Source: Micromonospora sediminimaris (GTDB lineage Bacteria; Actinomycetota; Actinomycetes; Mycobacteriales; Micromonosporaceae). Taken from it: 64,000 bases of DNA. Shown in pieces: positions 15,926 through 24,688 of this stretch. The notes under the pieces are model-generated. The model made no database searches, was not told where the DNA came from, and saw nothing but the letters and a program-made list of their open reading frames with translations. The position numbers were made by a program, and so were the translations under genes. The stretch is from positions 186,001 to 250,000 of the forward strand of contig FOLJ01000004.1 of assembly GCA_900112325.1 (NCBI GenBank). Reading direction: 5' to 3'. Every line of letters starts with the position of its first letter. The stretch's first letter is position 1.

Positions 15926-18799
15926 ATGGCCAGCGACGTGGACACCACACCGCTCGTGGGTCGGGACGACCTGATGGCGACGGTACGATCCGCGCTGCTC
16001 GACGACGTCACGCCGGGAAACACGGCGGCGGTGTTCCTGACCGGTGAGAGTGGCGTGGGCAAGACGCGCCTGCTGCACGAAGTCGGCGGCCAGTTGAGCC
16101 ACGGTGGCGCCCTGGTGCTCACCGGGTCCTGTCTGGACATCGGCGACGCCTCGCCGCTGCATCCGCTGCGCCAGGCGCTGCGCCGGCTCGACGCCGACCT
16201 CGCCCCGCCGACCGCAGCGTCCGTCCGCGCGCTGCTCGGGGTGTTCGCCGAGGATCGGGCCGGCCCGGACGGCGCGGGCGCGTTGTTGGAGCGGGTGTCC
16301 CGCGGGCTGAATGTGATCGCCGGTGGCCGCCCGCTGGTGCTGGTGCTCGACGACCTCCAGTGGGTCGACCGGACGACCCGCCAACTCCTGCTCTACCTGC
16401 TCGCCGGCCTCGGCGACCTGCAACTGTCGGTGCTGGCGGCGGTGCGGTCGGAGTCGTTGCAGGGGGCGCATCCGCTGCGTCGGGTGCTCACCGAGCTGCG
16501 CCGACTGCGGTCGGTGCGGGTACTCGATCTGGCTCCGCTCGATCGAAGCGGCACCGAGGAACTGGCCACCGCCGTGATGCGCCGGCCACTGGCGCCGGAG
16601 GCGGCCGAGCAACTGTGGCAGCGAAGCGGCGGCAACCCTTTCGTCGTCGAGGAACTCTCCCGGGAACTGCGCGACGGTCGCGACGGGCTCTCCGACACTC
16701 TCCGCGAGGTCTTCCTGGCCCGGGTGGACGCGCTGCCCCGACCGGCCCACCGGGCCGTGCACGCCGTCGCCGCCGGAGTCGAACCTGTGGAGCACTGGCT
16801 GCTCGCCCGGGTGGTCGGGCTGCCGGAGCACGAGCTGCTCGACGCGGTCCGGGCAGCGGTGTCCCACCGGCTGCTGGTCGGCTCGGCCGACGGCTACCGG
16901 CTCCGCCACCGGCTCGTCGCCGAGGTGTTGGAGGACGAGCTGCTCCCCGCCGAGCGGGCGCTGCTGCACCGCAGCTACGCCGAGGCACTGACCTCGGCCC
17001 CGGCCGAGTTGCACCAGGCCCGGCTGGCCCATCACTGGCGGCTGGCCGGTGAGCCGGAGCGGGCGCTGCCGGCGGCGGTGGCCGCCGCCGAGGAGGCGGA
17101 GCGGCTGTACGGCTACGCCGAGGCGCATCGACACTGGTCGGTGGCGGTGCAGTCGGCCGAGGGACTGCCCGGCGTCGACCGGGCCACGCTGCTCGGGCGG
17201 GCGGCCGAGGCGGCCCACCACTGTGGTGAGTACGCCCGCGCGCTGGCCCTGCTGGAGGAACTGGCCGGTGCCGACACCGACCTTCCGGCCTGCGAGCTGC
17301 ACATCCGACGGGCCCGTTACCTGGCCGCCGCCGGCCGTTCCGCGTTGGCCGAGGCGGAGTACGAGCAGGCGCTCGCCGTCGCCGACTGCACACCGGGGCA
17401 GCGGGCCACCGCCGCCGCCCGACTGGCGGAGCTGCTGCTGCAACTCGGCCGGTACGCCGAGGCGGGCGAGCGGGCGCGGGAGGCGCTCGCCCTGGCCGAG
17501 CAGGTGGACGGGGCGACCACCGAGGTGGTGCTGGCCAGCGCCGCGCTGGGCTTCTCCGAGGCGTACCGCCAGGATCCGGACGCGGGCCTGGCGGTGCTGC
17601 GGCGGGCACTTGCCACCGCCGAGCGGGCCGGTCGTCCGGAGGACGTCGCGTTGGCCTATCTGCACCTGGCCGAGCTGCTGACCGGGCCGCTGAACATCCT
17701 CGAGGAAGGCGTGGTGGTCGCCCGCCGGGGTGCCGAGCGGGTCGCCGAGCTGGGATTGGGCCGGTCCTACGAAACCCGGTTGCTGGCCATCGCCACCAAT
17801 GGACTGTTCCGGGTGGGACAGTGGGCCGAAGCGGAGAAGGTGGTCGCCTCGGCCCTGCGGCACCGTCCCTCCGGCGCTGACGCCGTCGAGCTGCTGCTGG
17901 CCCGCTGCCGGTTGTCGGTCGGCTACGGCGACGTCGAGGCGGCCGACCGGGACCTGGACGCGGTGGCGACCATCCTGGCCGGCGGGGGCGCCCGGCACGT
18001 CATCCCGCTGCTCACCCTGCGGGCTGGGCTGGCCATGTGGCAGGGGCGGCACGATGTGGCCCGGCACGCGGTGCAGCGGGGTCTGACCGAGACCCGCTCC
18101 GACGACCTGGTCATCCTCGCGGTGCTGGTCTGGCACGGGCTGCGCGCCGAGGCGGAGGCACACGCCAGCCGCACCGTCGCCGTGGACGACAACGCGGTGC
18201 GCCGACTCCGTGGCATCGCCGACCGGGTGGCGGCACGCAGTGAGCGGGCGGCCCGGCCGGTGCGCTATGTGATCGACGGTTACCTGGCGTTGTGCGCCGC
18301 TGAGGTGAGCCGGCTCGACGGGGCCGATCCGGAGCTGTGGGCGCGGGCGGCGGCCGAGTGGGACCACCGCAACCACCCGTACCCGGCGGCGTACTCGCGC
18401 CTACGTCAGGCCGAGGCGTTGCTGGCCGGCCGCCGCAAGGCCGCCACCGCCGGGAAGCTGCTGCGCCAGGCGTACCAGATGGCGCAGGCGCTGGGCGCGG
18501 TGCCGTTGACCGACGAGATCCGTACGCTGGCCGGGCGGGCCCGGGTCGCGCTGGAGGAGCGCGGCGCGGTCGAGTCCGGGACGTCCGGCGGGTCGATCGG
18601 TGAGGAGCTGGCCGCCCTGACCGCCCGGGAGCATGAGGTGCTGGCCGCGGTGGCCGAAGGGCTGACCAACAAGGAGATCGGCCAGCGGCTGTTCATCAGC
18701 GAGCGGACCATCGGCGTCCACGTGTCACACATCTTCGACAAGCTCCAGGTACGTACCCGTGTTCAGGCGAGCGCCATCTTCCTGCGTAGTCGGGCGTAG
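15926..18799 (+). CDS. LuxR-family transcriptional regulator with AAA ATPase domain (LAL)
   Basis: 957 residues. N-terminal STAND/AAA domain: PLVGRDDLM at residues 9-17, Walker A GESGVGKT at 40-47, Walker B LVLVLDDLQWVD near 135. The long centre is helical TPR-like (many A.A..LEELAG, AEAEYEQALAVA, AARLAELLLQLGRYAEAGE repeats). The C-terminal ~60 residues are the LuxR helix-turn-helix: LTAREHEVLAAVAEGLTNKEIGQRLFISERTIGVHVSHIFDKLQV. The ATG at 15926 has no Shine-Dalgarno site but TAGGCT lies seven bases upstream, fitting a leaderless transcript. LAL regulators are ATP-dependent activators, often pathway-specific. It diverges from the cyclase-ATPase with 193 bases between. Confidence 0.9.
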   Translation: MASDVDTTPLVGRDDLMATVRSALLDDVTPGNTAAVFLTGESGVGKTRLLHEVGGQLSHGGALVLTGSCLDIGDASPLHPLRQALRRLDADLAPPTAASVRALLGVFAEDRAGPDGAGALLERVSRGLNVIAGGRPLVLVLDDLQWVDRTTRQLLLYLLAGLGDLQLSVLAAVRSESLQGAHPLRRVLTELRRLRSVRVLDLAPLDRSGTEELATAVMRRPLAPEAAEQLWQRSGGNPFVVEELSRELRDGRDGLSDTLREVFLARVDALPRPAHRAVHAVAAGVEPVEHWLLARVVGLPEHELLDAVRAAVSHRLLVGSADGYRLRHRLVAEVLEDELLPAERALLHRSYAEALTSAPAELHQARLAHHWRLAGEPERALPAAVAAAEEAERLYGYAEAHRHWSVAVQSAEGLPGVDRATLLGRAAEAAHHCGEYARALALLEELAGADTDLPACELHIRRARYLAAAGRSALAEAEYEQALAVADCTPGQRATAAARLAELLLQLGRYAEAGERAREALALAEQVDGATTEVVLASAALGFSEAYRQDPDAGLAVLRRALATAERAGRPEDVALAYLHLAELLTGPLNILEEGVVVARRGAERVAELGLGRSYETRLLAIATNGLFRVGQWAEAEKVVASALRHRPSGADAVELLLARCRLSVGYGDVEAADRDLDAVATILAGGGARHVIPLLTLRAGLAMWQGRHDVARHAVQRGLTETRSDDLVILAVLVWHGLRAEAEAHASRTVAVDDNAVRRLRGIADRVAARSERAARPVRYVIDGYLALCAAEVSRLDGADPELWARAAAEWDHRNHPYPAAYSRLRQAEALLAGRRKAATAGKLLRQAYQMAQALGAVPLTDEIRTLAGRARVALEERGAVESGTSGGSIGEELAALTAREHEVLAAVAEGLTNKEIGQRLFISERTIGVHVSHIFDKLQVRTRVQASAIFLRSRA

Positions 18800-18905
18800 G
18801 TGTCGGATACGTCGTTCTACTGATGTCCGCGCAGCGGACGCCTGAAAGGCTGGGGCCCGGCGTCGCAACGGGCACGACGACGCCGGCGAGCAGCCTGGAG
18901 GGGAC

Positions 18906-19694
18906 ATGAGCGAGCGCGGTGGGTGTGGTGAGCCGGCGTGGGGGCCGGTGCACCGGGACATCGTCGACCTGCTGGCCGATCATCCGACCGACGTGCCCGC
19001 CGTCGTCGACCATCTGACCAAGCTGCAGGACATGCTGGTCCGGCTGCCTCCGCTGCTGGACAGCTGCCCGCTGGCGGACTTCAACAAGCTGTACCTCACC
19101 ATCACGTCCAGCGTGCTGGACGGGCTGTACGCCGACCGGTTCGTCGACCCGGTCTTCCTGTCCCGGCTGGACGTCGAGTTCGCGGCTCGCTACTTCGACG
19201 CGTTACGGATGTGGAGCGACGCCAGCCCGAGCACGCCCCGGGCCTGGGCGTGCCTGTTCGAGCGGATGCGCGGGCCGGACGCCCGACCGTTGCCCTCGGC
19301 GGCGGCCGGCGTCAACGCGCACATCAACTTCGACCTGCCGTTCGCACTTGTCACCACCTTCGACCACCTGGAGTCCGAGCCGGTCGACGGCAGCGACCAG
19401 CACCGTGACTATCTGGAGATCAACAAGATCTTCGCCGACAAGATCCCCGGCCTGCGCCGGGGCTACCTCGAACAGTGGCAACTGCTCATCGACATGCTCA
19501 ACGGCGAGATCGACGACTGGTATCAGGGCGAGCTGATCCATTACACGCGCGACGTCGCCTGGCGCAACGCGCAGCGGATCTGGCGGTGCCGGCACGACCC
19601 GCACCAGCACGAGCGCGAGCGCAGGCGGCTCGACGACACGGCCGCCGCGCTCGGTCGGTTGCTGCTGTCGCCCCTCGGGGCGTTCCTGCAGTAA
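18906..19694 (+). CDS. DUF5995 family protein
   Basis: 262 residues, ATG with GGAGGGGAC upstream. The conserved patterns are LQDMLVRLPPLLDSCPLADFNKLYLTIT, FVDPVFLSRLDVEFAARYFDAL, and NAHINFDLPFALV, followed by DYLEINKIFADKIP and the C-terminal DVAWRNAQRIWRCR. They match the actinobacterial DUF5995 family of mostly alpha-helical cytosolic proteins. Function unknown. Downstream there is a hairpin and a G-rich tract, so it is probably monocistronic. An inverted repeat (GTCCGC-gca-GCGGAC) lies about 65 bases upstream of the start. Confidence 0.8.
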   Translation: MSERGGCGEPAWGPVHRDIVDLLADHPTDVPAVVDHLTKLQDMLVRLPPLLDSCPLADFNKLYLTITSSVLDGLYADRFVDPVFLSRLDVEFAARYFDALRMWSDASPSTPRAWACLFERMRGPDARPLPSAAAGVNAHINFDLPFALVTTFDHLESEPVDGSDQHRDYLEINKIFADKIPGLRRGYLEQWQLLIDMLNGEIDDWYQGELIHYTRDVAWRNAQRIWRCRHDPHQHERERRRLDDTAAALGRLLLSPLGAFLQ

Positions 19695-19708
19695 CCGGGA
19701 CGGGGGGT

Positions 19709-19740
19709 CCCCGCGCTCCGTCCACCTGAGGGGCGCGGGG
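19709..19740. terminator. GC hairpin after the DUF5995 gene
   Basis: CCCCGCGCTCC pairs with GGGGCGCGGGG (11 bp, one mismatch) around a 10-base loop, 15 bases after the stop. No U-tract, as usual for terminators in this genome. Confidence 0.55.
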
Positions 19741-19784
19741 GCATCCGACCCGAGACCGGGCGGCAACGCCCGGAGGTGGCCACC

Positions 19785-19854
19785 GGGGGGAGCACGGGGG
19801 AGTCGGGGGCACGGGGGGACCACGGGGGAAACAGGGGCCGGCCGGCCCGGGGGG
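19785..19854 (+). repeat. Cluster of seven G-runs (candidate G-quadruplex)
   Basis: Six runs of four to six G occur within 53 bases (19785, 19796, 19805, 19813, 19824, 19834), separated by 3-5 bases, with a seventh at 19849. The runs share a rough CAC/GGGGG spacing, as if formed by expansion of a short unit. The cluster is on the plus strand, 140-210 bases upstream of the small gene at 19995. Confidence 0.6.
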
Positions 19855-19994
19855 TGTCGGCCGGCCCCTGCCGGGTACGCCGCGACCATGACCGCTGTGT
19901 CCCGGCACCGTCCGGCCGCCCGGCCGCGACCGCGCCCTGCCGCCCCACCCCGCCCAGCGCGGCCGGGAGACCGCGCCGCCCGCGGAGCCCGGGG

Positions 19995-20390
19995 ATGACC
20001 GTTCAGGTCTTCCAGTTCCGCTTCGACCCGCGGTTCCGTCGGCTGCTGGCGCTGATCGGCGTCCGGCCCGGCACCGCCTGGGTGCGGGTCGACTCCGCCC
20101 AACTGCTGGTCCGGTTCGGCCCCTGGCGGCTACGTACCGGTCGGGAGAACATCGCGGGTGTGGAGAGCGGCGGCCCGTACCGCTGGTGGCGGGTGATCGG
20201 TCCGCACCTGTCCGGCGCCGACACCGGCGTCACCTTCGGCACCACCACCGCCGCCGGGCTCTGTGTCCGGTTCATCCGACCGGTGCCCGCCCTGCTGCCC
20301 GGCCGGTGGCCCCGCCATCCCGGGATGACCGTCACCGTGACCGACCCCGCCGACCTGGCCCGGGCGCTCACCGCACCGGACGGCGGCTGA
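19995..20390 (+). CDS. Conserved hypothetical protein, 131 residues
   Basis: ATG start MTVQVFQFRFDPRFRRLLALIGVRPGTAWVRVDSAQLLVRFGPW. The alternation of short strands with conserved W and G (RTGRENIAGVESGGPYRWWRVIGPHLSGADTGVTFGTTTAAGLCVRF) suggests a small beta-rich, PH-like domain seen in many actinomycetes; I cannot name it. No signal peptide or membrane helix. It lies between the G-run cluster and the APC permease gene, from which it is separated by 56 bases on the same strand. Function unknown. Confidence 0.65.
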   Translation: MTVQVFQFRFDPRFRRLLALIGVRPGTAWVRVDSAQLLVRFGPWRLRTGRENIAGVESGGPYRWWRVIGPHLSGADTGVTFGTTTAAGLCVRFIRPVPALLPGRWPRHPGMTVTVTDPADLARALTAPDGG

Positions 20391-20446
20391 CCGGTAGCGG
20401 ACCGAACCACCACCAACGGTCTGTTCGACAACGGTGAGGCGGGGAC

Positions 20447-22537
20447 ATGGGGGACGGGACGAGAGCGCGACGGGGCCGGGAACGCCGCCGCCCGGCGACC
20501 GGCGCACCAGAACCGGGGTTGCGTGCCGCGCGGGACCCGACGCGCAAGGGGGAACGGGCGGGGCGCAGGGTCACCGTGCCCGAGCGGGTGGCCGTCCCGG
20601 CCGGTCCGGTGGCACCGGAGAATCGGCTGCGTCGGTGGTTGTTCGTCCACCGGGTACAGCCGGTCGGACCGGAGACCGCCGAGGGACATACCCGGTCGCA
20701 CGCCTGGTGGCGGGTGATGTGCCTGACCGGCGTCGACTACTTTTCCACCCTGTCCTACCTGCCCGGCATCGCCGCGCTGGCGGCCGGCGCGTTGTCGCCG
20801 GTGGCGACCCTGCTGATCGTGGCACTGACCCTGTTCGGGATGCTGCCGATGTACCGCCGGGTGGCCGGGGACAGCCCGCACGGCCAGGGGTCGGTGGCGA
20901 TGCTGGAACGACTGCTGCCGTTCTGGCGCGGCAAGATATTCGTACTGGTGCTGCTCGGTTTCGTCGCCACCTCGTGGATCGTCACGATCACGCTCTCCTC
21001 GGCCGACGCCACCGTGCACGTGCTGCAGAACCCGTACCTGCCGGAGTGGTTCGGCGGCACCGGCGTCGCCGTCGGGGTGACCGTGGGACTGCTGCTGATC
21101 CTCGGCGGGGTGTTCCTGCTCGGTTTTCGGGAAGCCGTGGCGGTGGCCGTCCCGCTGGTGGCCGCCTTCCTCGGGCTGAACGCGGTGATCGTGGGGGTGT
21201 CGCTTGTCGAGCTGGCCGATGATCCCCGTCCGCTGACGGACTGGACGGCGGCGCTCACCACGGGCGGCGGTCCGGGCCAGGTGGCGCTGACCGCGGCGCT
21301 GGCGTTCCCGTTGCTGGTGCTGGGCCTGTCCGGGTTCGAGACCGGGGTCAGCATGATGCCGCTGGTGGCGGGAAAGGGGCCCGACGCACCGGCCCGCTTG
21401 GCCGCCCGGATCCGCAACACCCGGCGGCTACTCACCGCCGCCGCGTTGATCATGTCTGTCTACCTGCTCTCGACCACCTTCGTCACCGCGGTGCTCATCC
21501 CGCCCGAGGCGTTCGCGCCGGGCGGGGCCGCCAACGGGCGGGCGCTTGCCTATCTCGCCCACGAGCAGGTGGGTGAGGCGTTCGGTACGGCCTACGACGT
21601 GAGCAGCGTGCTGATCCTCTGGTTCGCCGGTGCCTCGGCGATGGCCGGGCTGATCAACATCGTGCCGCGCTACCTGCCTTCCTATGGCATGGCCCCGGAG
21701 TGGGCGCGCGCGGTGCGCCCGGTGGTGATCGTCTACACGCTGGTCTGCATCGTGCTGACCATCGTGTTCCGCGCCGACGTCGACGCGCAGGCGGGGGCGT
21801 ACGCCACCGGGATCCTGGCGATGATGGTGTCGGCAGCCGTCGCGGTGGCCATCGCCGCCGCCGGTCGTCGGCAACGCGGCGTCGCCGCCGGCTTCACGGT
21901 GCTCACCCTGGTGCTGCTGTACGCGCTGGTCGAGAACGTGATCGAGAAGCCGGACGGCATCACCATCTCCGGACTGTTCATCCTCGGCATCATCGCCGTG
22001 TCGCTGGTGTCCCGGGTGACCCGCACCACCGAACTGAGGGCGGAGCGGGTCGAGTTCGACGATGCGGCACGGCGGTTCATCGCCGACTCGGTGGCCCATG
22101 ACGGGCGGCTGCACGTGATCGCCCACAAGCGGGGCAGCGGGGCGATCAAGGAGTACACCATCAAGGAGCGCGCGCAGCGGGGCCTGAACCCGGTTCCGGG
22201 AGCGACCGACGTGCTGTTCCTTGAGATCGACGTGGTGGACCCCTCGGGGTTCCGTCACGTGCTCCGGGTGTGCGGCGTCGAGGTGGGGGGCTACCGGGTG
22301 CTGCGGGCCAGCAGCCCGGCGGCGCCGAACGCCATCGCGGCGATCCTGCTGGCGCTGCGGGACGCCACCGGCGTACGCCCGCACGCCCACTTCGAGTGGT
22401 CGGAGGGGAACCCGATCGCCCACCTGTTGCGCTATCTCATCCTCGGGCGGGGGGACACCCCACCTGTGGTACGGGAGATTCTGCGCAAGTCCGAGCCGGA
22501 TCCCGCCCGCCGCCCCGGCATCCACGTCGGGGGGTGA
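20447..22537 (+). CDS. APC-superfamily permease with C-terminal cytosolic domain
   Basis: 696 residues, ATG with GAGGCGGGG upstream. An N-terminal basic, disordered ~70 residues is followed by about 12 membrane helices; [32 protein letters not shown] at the first helices is the signature of a group of amino-acid/polyamine/organocation superfamily permeases. The C-terminal ~190 residues (from [19 protein letters not shown]) are soluble and include [22 protein letters not shown] and [26 protein letters not shown]. Substrate not known. Some family members transport potassium or amino acids, but there is not enough here to choose. Apparently monocistronic. Confidence 0.8.
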   Translation: MGDGTRARRGRERRRPATGAPEPGLRAARDPTRKGERAGRRVTVPERVAVPAGPVAPENRLRRWLFVHRVQPVGPETAEGHTRSHAWWRVMCLTGVDYFSTLSYLPGIAALAAGALSPVATLLIVALTLFGMLPMYRRVAGDSPHGQGSVAMLERLLPFWRGKIFVLVLLGFVATSWIVTITLSSADATVHVLQNPYLPEWFGGTGVAVGVTVGLLLILGGVFLLGFREAVAVAVPLVAAFLGLNAVIVGVSLVELADDPRPLTDWTAALTTGGGPGQVALTAALAFPLLVLGLSGFETGVSMMPLVAGKGPDAPARLAARIRNTRRLLTAAALIMSVYLLSTTFVTAVLIPPEAFAPGGAANGRALAYLAHEQVGEAFGTAYDVSSVLILWFAGASAMAGLINIVPRYLPSYGMAPEWARAVRPVVIVYTLVCIVLTIVFRADVDAQAGAYATGILAMMVSAAVAVAIAAAGRRQRGVAAGFTVLTLVLLYALVENVIEKPDGITISGLFILGIIAVSLVSRVTRTTELRAERVEFDDAARRFIADSVAHDGRLHVIAHKRGSGAIKEYTIKERAQRGLNPVPGATDVLFLEIDVVDPSGFRHVLRVCGVEVGGYRVLRASSPAAPNAIAAILLALRDATGVRPHAHFEWSEGNPIAHLLRYLILGRGDTPPVVREILRKSEPDPARRPGIHVGG

Positions 22538-22729
22538 GCGGGGGCGCTACCGATGCCCTCGCTGCGCACTCTGGGTAGATGTGAAGCCGAATGGCTTACT
22601 CATTCACTTATGCCTGATTTGTGTCATGTGTCGCCGTACGGTGGCCTCTGGTGGCTGAGGCGAAGTCAGCCGCCCCGCGCCCGATTCGGTGCGGCCGTGT
22701 TTCCGCATGCACGAGAGGCAGGAGCGCTG

Positions 22730-24301
22730 ATGTCCACGTACCAAGGGAGCCGCGGGTCCACCCGACCCGGTCGGCGGTCCCGGTGGTTGCTGGCCGGTGG
22801 CCTGGTGGCGGGCAGCCTGGTGGTCGGGGCGGCGGGCCTGACCGCCGTCACCGCCTCGGCCGCCGGCCGTGACCCGGCGGCACCGAACCCGGGCCAGCCC
22901 GCCGCGATGTTCCAGGATGACGTACCCGGAGTCGACGAGACACCGCACCGCCGGGGGCAGGACCGGCAACGGCCGGAGTGGCGACACGACTCCGGCGCGA
23001 CCCCGGACGGCCAGGGGAGCGCGACCGGCCGGTCGCGCGGTCACCACGGGCGTGCACCTGACGACACGGTGGTGCCGGTGCCCTGCGACTCCGCCCGGCT
23101 CATCGCGGCGCTGGTCCGGGCGAACGCCGAGGGCGGCGCCAGGCTGCGGCTGGCGGAGAAGTGCACCTACACGTTGACCCACGCGTTCCAGCAGCCCGAC
23201 GAGTACGACGGCGGCATCCGCGACGCGCGGGAGGCCGCCGATGCCGCTGAGAACCCCGGCGACGCCGAGGCGCCACCGCGCAACCCCGCCGACGACAAGG
23301 CCGGCCTGCCGGTGATCTACCACGGGATCACCATTGAAGGCTCCGGCGCGACCATCGCCCGGGGGGTCAACACCCCCGACTTCCGCTTCTTCACCGTCCG
23401 CGACGGTGGCGAACTGACCCTCCGGGACGTCACCCTGCGCAACGGCCGCTCGGCGGCGGAAGGCGGCAGCATCCACATCGTGCACGGTGCCACGGCGGTC
23501 GTCGAAGGGGTCACCGTCGTCGGCAGCACCTCGCTGTCGGCGGAGGGCGGTGGCGGCGCCATCTTCAACGACGGCAACCTCCGGATCAGCGACAGCAAAC
23601 TGATCGGCAACCGGGCAGCCGGCACCCAGGGCAAGGGCGGGGGCCTGCTCAACGGCGGCGTCATGACCATGCACGGCACCGAGTTCCGGCAGAACAGCGC
23701 GGTCAGCTACGGCGGTGGCCTGGCCAACTTCCGGGCTGCGGGCGACGTGTACTCCTCCACCTTCGTGCAGAACAACGCCGGTCAGGGTGGCGGTGTGGCC
23801 AGCTTCTCCGCCCGTACCAAGGTCTTCGACACGCTGGTGGCGCAGAACAGCGCCGAGATCGGTGGCGGCCTGGCCAACTCCGACGCGGTGCTGGTGCTGC
23901 GGCAATTGACGGTCCGCGACAACGTCGCCACCGTCAAGGGCGGCGGCATCTCCACCTTCCAGGGCCTGCTGCCCGTGGACGACAGCGTGATCAGCGACAA
24001 CACCACGCGCGGCAACGGCGGCGGCATCCACGCCGAGAGGTCGAACCTGCTCGTGCGGGGCAGCGACGTCAAGGGCAACGCCGCGGTCGGCAAGCGGTCG
24101 CAGGGGGCGGGGCTGTTCGTGACGGCGGGCTCGACCTCGCTCTACCGCAGCCACGTGATCGGCAACCAGTCCACCGTCAAGGCGGGCGGGATCCAGGCCG
24201 AACGGGCCCAGGTCAAGATCGATGACGACAGCGTCGTCATCGAGAACAACCCGACCAACTGTGCGGGTAGCAAGGTGCCGGTGGCGCACTGCTTCCGCTG
24301 A
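22730..24301 (+). CDS. Secreted right-handed beta-helix (polymorphic-membrane-protein-like) repeat protein
   Basis: 523 residues, ATG with GGCAGGAG upstream. A Sec-type signal (SRWLLAGGLVAGSLVVGAAGLTAVTASAA) is followed by a Pro/Arg-rich linker. From about residue 190 there are parallel beta-helix rungs: GGELTLRDVTLRNGRSAAEGGSIH, then repeated GG..F.N.....S.F..N.A..GGG-type units (for example GGGGAIFNDGNLRISDSKL and GGGLANFRAAGDVYSSTF). Such proteins are usually surface-exposed carbohydrate-active enzymes or adhesins. No catalytic triad of a known pectate lyase class is obvious. The gene ends in a strong bidirectional terminator. Confidence 0.8.
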   Translation: MSTYQGSRGSTRPGRRSRWLLAGGLVAGSLVVGAAGLTAVTASAAGRDPAAPNPGQPAAMFQDDVPGVDETPHRRGQDRQRPEWRHDSGATPDGQGSATGRSRGHHGRAPDDTVVPVPCDSARLIAALVRANAEGGARLRLAEKCTYTLTHAFQQPDEYDGGIRDAREAADAAENPGDAEAPPRNPADDKAGLPVIYHGITIEGSGATIARGVNTPDFRFFTVRDGGELTLRDVTLRNGRSAAEGGSIHIVHGATAVVEGVTVVGSTSLSAEGGGGAIFNDGNLRISDSKLIGNRAAGTQGKGGGLLNGGVMTMHGTEFRQNSAVSYGGGLANFRAAGDVYSSTFVQNNAGQGGGVASFSARTKVFDTLVAQNSAEIGGGLANSDAVLVLRQLTVRDNVATVKGGGISTFQGLLPVDDSVISDNTTRGNGGGIHAERSNLLVRGSDVKGNAAVGKRSQGAGLFVTAGSTSLYRSHVIGNQSTVKAGGIQAERAQVKIDDDSVVIENNPTNCAGSKVPVAHCFR

Positions 24302-24333
24302 GCCGGCACGGTCGGCAGCCGCATCCCGCCGAC

Positions 24334-24372
24334 GAACAAGGCCCGTGTCCGAAGCCGGCACGGGCCCTGTTC
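24334..24372. terminator. Bidirectional hairpin between convergent genes
   Basis: GAACAAGGCCCGTG (24334-24347) pairs with CACGGGCCCTGTTC (24359-24372) with a single mismatch over 14 bp. It lies between the beta-helix gene and the small minus-strand membrane protein gene, whose 3' ends face each other. Confidence 0.7.
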
Positions 24373-24385
24373 GTGTTCCCCGGGC

Positions 24386-24592
24386 TCACTGAGAGGGCTG
24401 GGGCAGTTCGCAGTCGACCTTCGGGTTGGCTCCGACGTAGTTCAACGGCCCGGCGGCGATGGTCACCAGGATCGTGCCGACCTCGGCGCAGTTGGCTTCC
24501 TCGTCACTGTAGTAGCCGCGCTGACCGGCGGCGATGGCGCCGATGACGAGCCAGATCACCACGAGGACTCCGAATATCGACGTGCCACGCAT
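24386..24592 (-). CDS. Small single-pass membrane protein, 68 residues
   Basis: The ATG at 24592 has GGAGGAAG upstream (an earlier in-frame ATG lacks one). The sequence MRGTSIFGVLVVIWLVIGAIAAGQRGYY is one membrane helix, followed by a short extracytoplasmic tail with two Cys (ANCAEVGTILVTIAAGPLNYVGANPKVDCEL) that could form a disulfide. It matches the general look of short conserved actinobacterial membrane proteins of unknown function. It lies downstream of ltrA on the same strand, 86 bases after it in the reading direction of neither gene, so it is probably transcribed on its own. Confidence 0.7.
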   Translation of the reverse strand: MRGTSIFGVLVVIWLVIGAIAAGQRGYYSDEEANCAEVGTILVTIAAGPLNYVGANPKVDCELPQPSQ

Positions 24593-24667
24593 GGCTTCCT
24601 CCACAGGTTCGGGGGTGGGTTGCAAGGTGTGGGCCTTGTACCCAGACGCGCCGAGCGGCTAACGGAG

Positions 24668-24688
24668 GCCGCCGTGAGCTACGGCGGC
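24668..24688. terminator. Short hairpin over the end of the LtrA gene
   Basis: GCCGCCGT at 24668-24675 pairs perfectly with ACGGCGGC at 24681-24688 around a 5-base loop that contains part of the LtrA stop codon. Confidence 0.4.

Noticed and set aside
15785-18376. Large minus-strand open frame (863 codons) opposite the LAL regulator gene
   Set aside because: It mirrors the regulator in an antisense frame, has His/Gln/Arg-rich composition with no recognisable domain, and the plus-strand product carries clear Walker and LuxR motifs.
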